In this document: positions 59,778-64,000 of the stretch, in pieces
Numbering within the stretch: the stretch's first letter is position 1
How the letters are laid out: the number at the start of each line of letters is the position of its first letter
Source of the DNA: Blastococcus sp. TF02-09
GTDB taxonomy: Bacteria; Actinomycetota; Actinomycetes; Mycobacteriales; Geodermatophilaceae
Assembly (NCBI RefSeq): GCF_003319105.1
Contig: NZ_QOHH01000005.1
Span: 233,786-297,785 of the forward strand
Length of the DNA: 64,000 nt
Direction of reading: 5' to 3'
Program-made: the position numbers and the translations under genes
Notes under the pieces: model-generated
What the model was told of the DNA's origin: nothing
The model's database searches: none
Seen by the model: only the letters and a program-made list of their open reading frames with translations

Positions 59778-60840
59778 CGTCCCCGCCGCGCTGGATGGTC
59801 AGCACGCCCTGCTCCTCGAGCGTCCGGATGACACCGACGACCTTGGCCTGGGCCTCCTCGACGGTGCGCGTGCGCACCGGGCCGAGCAGCTCGATCTCCT
59901 CGGAGAGGTTCTCGGCGGCGCGCTCGGAGAGGTTGCGCTGGATCTTGTCGCGGACGTCGGGCCGCACGCCCTTGAGCGCGGTGGCCAGGTCGTTGGCCTC
60001 GACCTCGCGCAGCACCAGCTGCAGGGACCGGTCGTCGATGGTGACGATGTCCTCGAAGACGAACATCTGGGACCGGACCTGGTCGGCCAGCTCGGGGTCG
60101 GTGCTGTCCAGCCACTCGAGGATGGAGCGCTCGGTCGGCCGCGGGGAGCGGTTGATGATCTCCACGAGGGCCTCGACGCCACCGGCGGTGCTCATGTCCT
60201 GGTGGGCCAGGATCGAGCCCATCCGGCGGCCCAGCTCCTCCTCGACCAGCCGGACCATCTCCGGGGAGGTGCGGTCCATCGTGGCGATGCGGTGCGCGAC
60301 CTCGGCCTGCTGCTCGGGCGCGAAGCCCGAGAGGACCTCGGCCGACTGGGCGGCCGGCAGGTGGGCGAGCACCAGCGCGATGATCTGCGCGTGCTCGTCC
60401 TTGAGGAACGTGACGAGCTGCCGCACGTCCGCGTTGCGCAGGGAGGCGAACGGCACCTCGGTGTAGACGACGTTGAGGCGGGACAGGATGTCGCCGGCCT
60501 TGTCCTCGCCCAGGCCCGCGGCGAGGATCTCGCGGGCGAAGTCGACGCCGCCCCGGCCGACGAAGTGCTGCGCCGTCATCAGGCCGTGGAACTCGCTCAT
60601 CACCTCGTCGACGTCCTCGATCTCGACCGAGCCCAGGCGCATCAGCTCCCGGGTCAGCGACTCGACCTCGCGCGGCCGGAGCTGGGCCAGCAGGACGCCG
60701 GCCTCCTCCTTGCTCATCTGGGCCAGGAAGACCGCGGCCTTGCGGAGGCCCGGCAGCTCGGGTCGTGCGGGAGCCGGCGGGACGGCGGGAAGGTTCGCCC
60801 CGCCCGCAGCCAGCAACTGGTCCATGCCCGCCAGCGTCAT
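59761..60840 (-). CDS. fliG: Flagellar motor switch protein FliG
   Basis: 359 residues: N-terminal FliF-binding domain (LPGLRKAAVFLAQMSKEEAGVLLAQL), middle domain with the EHPQ-like DEHAQIIALVLAHLP, and C-terminal torque domain (QMFVFEDIVTIDDRSLQLVLREV, DLATALKGV) whose charged residues contact MotA. ATG 60840 overlaps the fliF stop by 4 nt. Confidence 0.97.
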   Translation of the reverse strand: MTLAGMDQLLAAGGANLPAVPPAPARPELPGLRKAAVFLAQMSKEEAGVLLAQLRPREVESLTRELMRLGSVEIEDVDEVMSEFHGLMTAQHFVGRGGVDFAREILAAGLGEDKAGDILSRLNVVYTEVPFASLRNADVRQLVTFLKDEHAQIIALVLAHLPAAQSAEVLSGFAPEQQAEVAHRIATMDRTSPEMVRLVEEELGRRMGSILAHQDMSTAGGVEALVEIINRSPRPTERSILEWLDSTDPELADQVRSQMFVFEDIVTIDDRSLQLVLREVEANDLATALKGVRPDVRDKIQRNLSERAAENLSEEIELLGPVRTRTVEEAQAKVVGVIRTLEEQGVLTIQRGGDDEFVA

Positions 60841-62429
60841 GCCTTGTTCTCCGTCAACCAGCCGCGGAGCATCGCCGCGACCTCGTCAGGGCGTTCGTTG
60901 ACCATCGTGGAGATCTCGCTCCGCACCTTCAGCCGCTCGGCGGCCTCGAGCTCGGCCGCCGCGTTGTCGACGGGCACCTCGCGGGTGCTCGCGATCCGGA
61001 TGCGGTCGAGCTCGGCGATCATGTCGTCGGAGAGCTCGAGCGGCTCGTAGTCCTCCTCGGGCTCGGTGCGCTTGCGAGAGCGCAGCCAGACCACGAGGAC
61101 GACCAGCGCGATGCCGGCCGCGATGCCACCGGTGCGGATCATCGACCACATCGCCTCGCTGGCCTCGGCGTCGCGGGCGGCCTCCATCTGCGCGGCGGCC
61201 TGGTCGGCGGCCGTGGTGTCGAAGGGCATGGCGGCCACGGTGATCGCGTCGCCGCGGGCGGCGTCCAGCCCGACGGCGTCCTCGACCAGGGCCTGGATCT
61301 GGGCCTGCGGCAGGTCGCCCGCCACGGCCTGGTCCATGACCACGGAGACGGTCAGCCGGTTGAGGCCGCCGGGCGCGGCCTGCGTGACCTCGGTGGTCTC
61401 GCCGACGGCGTTGTTCGCGGTCGTCGACTCCTTGGTGTAGTTGGAGTCGCCCCCGCCGGTGGTGCCGCCCGCGTCGGGCATGTTCTCCGGGCCGAGGACC
61501 CCGCCGACGACGCCGCCTCCGCCGCCGGTGTAGTTCTCGACGTCCCGCTGCTCGGACACCGGCGGGGTGCCCTCGTCGTAGGTGTAGGTCTTCGAGGTGG
61601 TGTCGCGCTTGTCCAGGTCGACGTCGGCCCGGACGGACACGACCGCCTTGTTGGGGCCGAGCACCGAGTCGAGGATCTTCTGCGCGTTGGCGGCCAGGCG
61701 GTTCTGGTAGTCCATCTCGACCTGGGAACGGGCGTCACCGGCGGCGGCGCTGATCCCGCTGCCGGGGGAGGAGAGGACCTGACCGGAGGTGTCGGTGACG
61801 GTCACCTGCTCCGGGGACATCTTCTCCACGCTGGAGGAGACCAGGTTCGTCACGGCCTGGATCTGCTCGCCGGAGAGCTGGGTGCCGGCGGCGAGGTCGA
61901 GCAGCACCGAGGCGGTGGGCTCGGCCTGCTCGGTCACGAAGACCTCGTCCTTGGGCAGCGCGACGCTCACGATGGCCTCGTTGACGCCGTCCAGGGCCTC
62001 GAGGGTCTTCGACAGCTCGCCCTCCAGGGCGCGCTTGTAGGTGACCTCCTGCTGGAACTCGCTGGTCGTGATGCCCTGCTCGTCGAGCAGCGTGTAGCCG
62101 GTGTCCTGGCCGGCGGGCAGGCCCTGCCCGCTCATCTGCAGGCGCAGGTCGTAGACCGCGTCCTTGGCCACCATGATGGTTCCGCCGCCGTCAACAACCT
62201 CGTTCTCGACGCCCTGGGCGTTGAGCTCCTCGACGATCGCGGCGGCGTCGCTCGTGGCCAGGTTGGAGAAGAGGGGCGCCTGGGTGGGCGCGGTGATCCA
62301 CTTCGAGAAGAAGAACCCGCCGAGGAGCAGCCCGGCGAGCAGCAGGCCGATGACGACCTTCTGCCCCAGGCTGATCGTGGCGAACGCGGAGCGGGCACGC
62401 TCCAGCGTCCCGGCGAGTGCCTTGTTCAT
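60837..62429 (-). CDS. fliF: Flagellar MS-ring protein FliF
   Basis: 530 residues. Two membrane helices: about 25-45 (KVVIGLLLAGLLLGGFFFS) and about 435-455 (GGIAAGIALVVLVVWLRS). Between them the ring-building motifs LPAGQDTGYTLLDEQG, TTSEFQQEVTYKRALEGELSK, VSVALPKDEVF and a Gly-rich insertion (TGGGGGVVGG). The cytoplasmic C-terminus binds FliG. ATG 62429 overlaps the fliE stop by 1 nt. Confidence 0.97.
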   Translation of the reverse strand: MNKALAGTLERARSAFATISLGQKVVIGLLLAGLLLGGFFFSKWITAPTQAPLFSNLATSDAAAIVEELNAQGVENEVVDGGGTIMVAKDAVYDLRLQMSGQGLPAGQDTGYTLLDEQGITTSEFQQEVTYKRALEGELSKTLEALDGVNEAIVSVALPKDEVFVTEQAEPTASVLLDLAAGTQLSGEQIQAVTNLVSSSVEKMSPEQVTVTDTSGQVLSSPGSGISAAAGDARSQVEMDYQNRLAANAQKILDSVLGPNKAVVSVRADVDLDKRDTTSKTYTYDEGTPPVSEQRDVENYTGGGGGVVGGVLGPENMPDAGGTTGGGDSNYTKESTTANNAVGETTEVTQAAPGGLNRLTVSVVMDQAVAGDLPQAQIQALVEDAVGLDAARGDAITVAAMPFDTTAADQAAAQMEAARDAEASEAMWSMIRTGGIAAGIALVVLVVWLRSRKRTEPEEDYEPLELSDDMIAELDRIRIASTREVPVDNAAAELEAAERLKVRSEISTMVNERPDEVAAMLRGWLTENKA

Positions 62430-62833
62430 CAGATGGGCATCCTCATGATCTCGTTGAAGGCGCTGACGGCGGCGTTCTTGATGCCGACCACCATCTCGGT
62501 CGCCAGGGACGCCTCATTCCTGGCGATCATGTAGTCGTGCACGTCCTTGAGGTCGCCCGTGGCGGCCTGGGCGGCCAGCCCGTCGGACTTCGCCTGGGTG
62601 GCGGCCAGCTGGTCGAAGGACGACGCGAGGATGCCGGCGAAGCCGCTGCTGTCGGAGACCGCACCGGGCGCGGACGTCGACGACACCCCGGTGAGGGCGG
62701 GCACCGAGGCGCCCATCGTCAGACCGGTCGGGTTGTCGACCAGGTCGGTCGAGTTCCGGGCGGCGATCCCACCGGAACCGGTGGGCGCGACGAAGGAGGG
62801 GATGCCGGCGATGCCGCCGATGGCGCTGGTCAT
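62429..62833 (-). CDS. fliE: Flagellar hook-basal body protein FliE
   Basis: 134 residues. The first ~65 are Gly/Ser/Ala-rich; the C-terminal half is the FliE core: FAGILASSFDQLAATQAKSDGLAAQAATGDLKDVHDYMIARNEAS in parts, ending GIKNAAVSAFNEIMRMPI. Joins the MS ring and rod. ATG 62833 overlaps the flgC stop by 1 nt. Confidence 0.95.
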   Translation of the reverse strand: MTSAIGGIAGIPSFVAPTGSGGIAARNSTDLVDNPTGLTMGASVPALTGVSSTSAPGAVSDSSGFAGILASSFDQLAATQAKSDGLAAQAATGDLKDVHDYMIARNEASLATEMVVGIKNAAVSAFNEIMRMPI

Positions 62834-63237
62834 CAGCCCTTCCCGAGCTGGATGGCGGCCTGGTACATGCTCGTCGCGCGCTCGACCACGGCCAGGTTCG
62901 CCTGGTAGCCGCGCTGCGCCATCATCAGTTGGGACATCTGGTCTCCCAGGTCGATGTCGGGGTAGCGGACGTAGCCCTCGTCGTTGGCGAGCGGGTGCTC
63001 GGGCTCGTAGACGAGGCGGCCCTCGGGGTTGCCGCCGAAGGCGGCCTGGGCGACGCGCACACCGCCGCCGGAGCCGTAGTCCACCGCCTGCGCGACGACC
63101 AGCCGCTCGCGGAACGGGTCCTGGTCGGCGGGGTTGACCGTGTTGATGTTGGCGATGTTGTCCGAGACGGCGTCCAGCCACTTCCGGTGCGTCATCAGCC
63201 CGGAGCCGGAGATGCCGAAGGTGTCGAAGATGGCCAT
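62833..63237 (-). CDS. flgC: Flagellar rod protein FlgC
   Basis: 134 residues. FGISGSGLMTHRKWLDAVSD, NIANINTVNPADQDPFRERLVV and the C-terminal DIDLGDQMSQLMMAQRGYQANLAVV are rod-family motifs. ATG 63237 is 2 nt after the flgB stop. Confidence 0.96.
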   Translation of the reverse strand: MAIFDTFGISGSGLMTHRKWLDAVSDNIANINTVNPADQDPFRERLVVAQAVDYGSGGGVRVAQAAFGGNPEGRLVYEPEHPLANDEGYVRYPDIDLGDQMSQLMMAQRGYQANLAVVERATSMYQAAIQLGKG

Positions 63238-63239
63238 CT

Positions 63240-63587
63240 TCAGTTCGTCCTGAGCGCGGTGCGGATGGAGTTGTACTTGCCGTCCAGCGCGTTCAGGGCC
63301 AGCTGGTAGCGCAGGCCGGTCTCGGTGGCGATGAGGGTCTCCGCATCCAGGTTGACGTTGTTGCCGTTGGTGTTCGTCGGCTCCATCGAGCGGGCGGTGG
63401 TACCGCCGTTGATCTGCGGCGTCTCGCCGTTGCGCAGGGAGGCCGCGAGGGAGGACTCGAAGTCCACCCGGCCGGCGAGGAAGCCCGGGGTGTTGATGTT
63501 GGCGATGTTGTCGGCGGTGACCCGCTGCCGCTGGGCCAGACCCGAGAGGCTGGCGTGCAGCGCGGCGGGGGTGATCTCGCCGATCAT
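63240..63587 (-). CDS. flgB: Flagellar rod protein FlgB
   Basis: 115 residues. LHASLSGLAQRQRVTADNIA, NINTPGFLAGRVDFESSLAA and the C-terminal LRYQLALNALDGKYNSIRTALR identify FlgB. First gene of the cluster. ATG 63587 was preferred over the in-frame start at 63647, since family proteins begin near this point. Confidence 0.94.
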   Translation of the reverse strand: MIGEITPAALHASLSGLAQRQRVTADNIANINTPGFLAGRVDFESSLAASLRNGETPQINGGTTARSMEPTNTNGNNVNLDAETLIATETGLRYQLALNALDGKYNSIRTALRTN

Positions 63588-63633
63588 CGATCGGGGAGAA
63601 CGGACGAGCGGGACACGATCGACCTCCGGGGTC

Positions 63634-63676
63634 GGCGGAAGGAGCACTCGTGGAACGAGTGCGTGGTCCGCCGATC
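63634..63676. repeat. Nested inverted repeat upstream of flgB
   Basis: Inner GCACTCGT-GGA-ACGAGTGC and outer CGGCGGA/TCCGCCG form a cruciform-like element 47 nt before the flgB start, so it lies in or near the leader of the operon. Confidence 0.5.
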
Positions 63677-63854
63677 CGTGGCGAAGGGGCGTGCTCTCCG
63701 TGCTCCTGCCTCATCGGCAGCGCCGGTCCTCCGGCTGACCGTCGGCTGGTCCCCGAGGGGTCCCTGTGGCCGGGAGGGGGAGCCGTGGCGGGTGTGACTG
63801 GCGGTGACCTCGCCGTGTCCTGCGCCGGCGGGGACGCGCGAGTTGGCAACTTCT

Positions 63855-63876
63855 CCGCTTTTCCGCGGAAAAGCGG
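63855..63876. promoter_or_regulatory. Perfect 22-bp palindrome upstream of the flagellar operon
   Basis: CCGCTTTTCCG followed by its exact reverse complement CGGAAAAGCGG. The A/T tracts stand out in this GC-rich DNA. A dimeric regulator site about 270 bp before flgB is the simplest reading. Confidence 0.5.
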
Positions 63877-63936
63877 CTCTTCGTACCTGCGGTGGGTGTG
63901 AGGGACTCGCGCGTGGGAGCTGAGGCCGGGAACGGG

Positions 63937-63989
63937 TCGAGGCCTTCCAAGATCGGAAGCGACCAAGCTGCCCGACCGGAAGGCCTCGA
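63937..63989. repeat. 12-bp perfect inverted repeat at the window edge
   Basis: TCGAGGCCTTCC (63937-63948) and GGAAGGCCTCGA (63978-63989) enclose 29 nt. It may be a terminator of a gene beyond the edge or one end of a mobile element; the window stops too soon to tell. Confidence 0.45.
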
Positions 63990-64000
63990 CGGTGTCCGAG

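Larger units (their letters stand above)
63588..64000. other. Non-coding region upstream of the flagellar operon
   Basis: 413 nt without a convincing gene; short frames here are Gly/Arg/Pro-rich without start signals. It contains a nested hairpin at 63634-63676 (CGGCGGA/TCCGCCG outside, GCACTCGT/ACGAGTGC inside), a perfect 22-bp palindrome at 63855-63876, and a 12-bp inverted repeat near the right edge. The flagellar promoter must lie here, but no FliA/WhiG consensus (TAAA...GCCGATAA) was seen on the - strand. Confidence 0.6.

Overview
The window is very GC-rich chromosomal DNA (well over 70% G+C by eye) with strong G/C bias at third codon positions and many GTG starts. Its content is actinobacterial: a mycothiol S-conjugate amidase, a mycothiol-type maleylpyruvate isomerase fold protein, a DUF222/HNH (13E12-type) gene, an RNHCP protein, a PIN-PhoH2 protein, and a complete flagellar cluster. 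A motile Geodermatophilaceae-type actinobacterium (Blastococcus, Geodermatophilus or Modestobacter relatives) fits best; this is inference from gene content and style, not a database match.

Layout. (1) 1-11.3 kb: housekeeping block on the + strand: end of mfd, a SurA-like lipoprotein, mazG, an SOS-boxed DUF222/HNH gene, eno, an FtsB/DivIC protein, a DUF501 protein, an Ppx/GppA phosphatase, a family 5 uracil-DNA glycosylase and a tRNA. From memory this order resembles M. tuberculosis Rv1020-Rv1026. (2) 11.4-26.5 kb: mixed metabolism and transport: secreted M28 peptidase, BI-1 family membrane protein, thiolase, SGNH hydrolase, DUF2252 protein, alpha/beta hydrolase, a MoxR ATPase/VWA pair, a DrrAB-type ABC exporter and an M3 peptidase. 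(3) 26.5-38.6 kb: RNHCP protein, greA, mca, small membrane protein, AMIN-like secreted protein, MDMPI-like protein, geranylgeranyl reductase, a PadR/HAAS pair, hemolysin III family protein, cis-prenyltransferase, DUF885 protein and phoH2. This resembles the Rv1080c-Rv1095 neighbourhood. (4) 38.6-39.7 kb: an AbiEi-like/DUF559-like gene flanked by two related palindromic repeats. (5) 39.7-63.6 kb: one large flagellar super-operon on the - strand. In transcription order it is flgB, flgC, fliE, fliF, fliG, fliH, fliI, fliJ, an NlpC/P60-SLT hydrolase in the flgJ position, fliK, flgD, flgE, flbD, motA, motB, fliL, fliM, fliN/Y, a 26-codon ORF, fliO, fliP, fliQ, fliR, flhB, flhA, a degenerate FlhF, and a small membrane protein. 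Most junctions overlap by 1-4 nt. (6) 63.6-64.0 kb: non-coding upstream region with strong palindromes.

Most notable observations: a class I tRNA (5-nt variable loop) with the leucine-type anticodon UAA overlapping the preceding stop codon; a perfect LexA-type box covering the promoter and start codon of the DUF222/HNH gene; a FlhF homologue whose GTPase motifs are lost; a tiny ORF fitted between fliN and fliO by GTGA overlaps at both ends; and about a dozen genes with a -10 hexamer 6-7 nt before the start codon, implying leaderless mRNAs.
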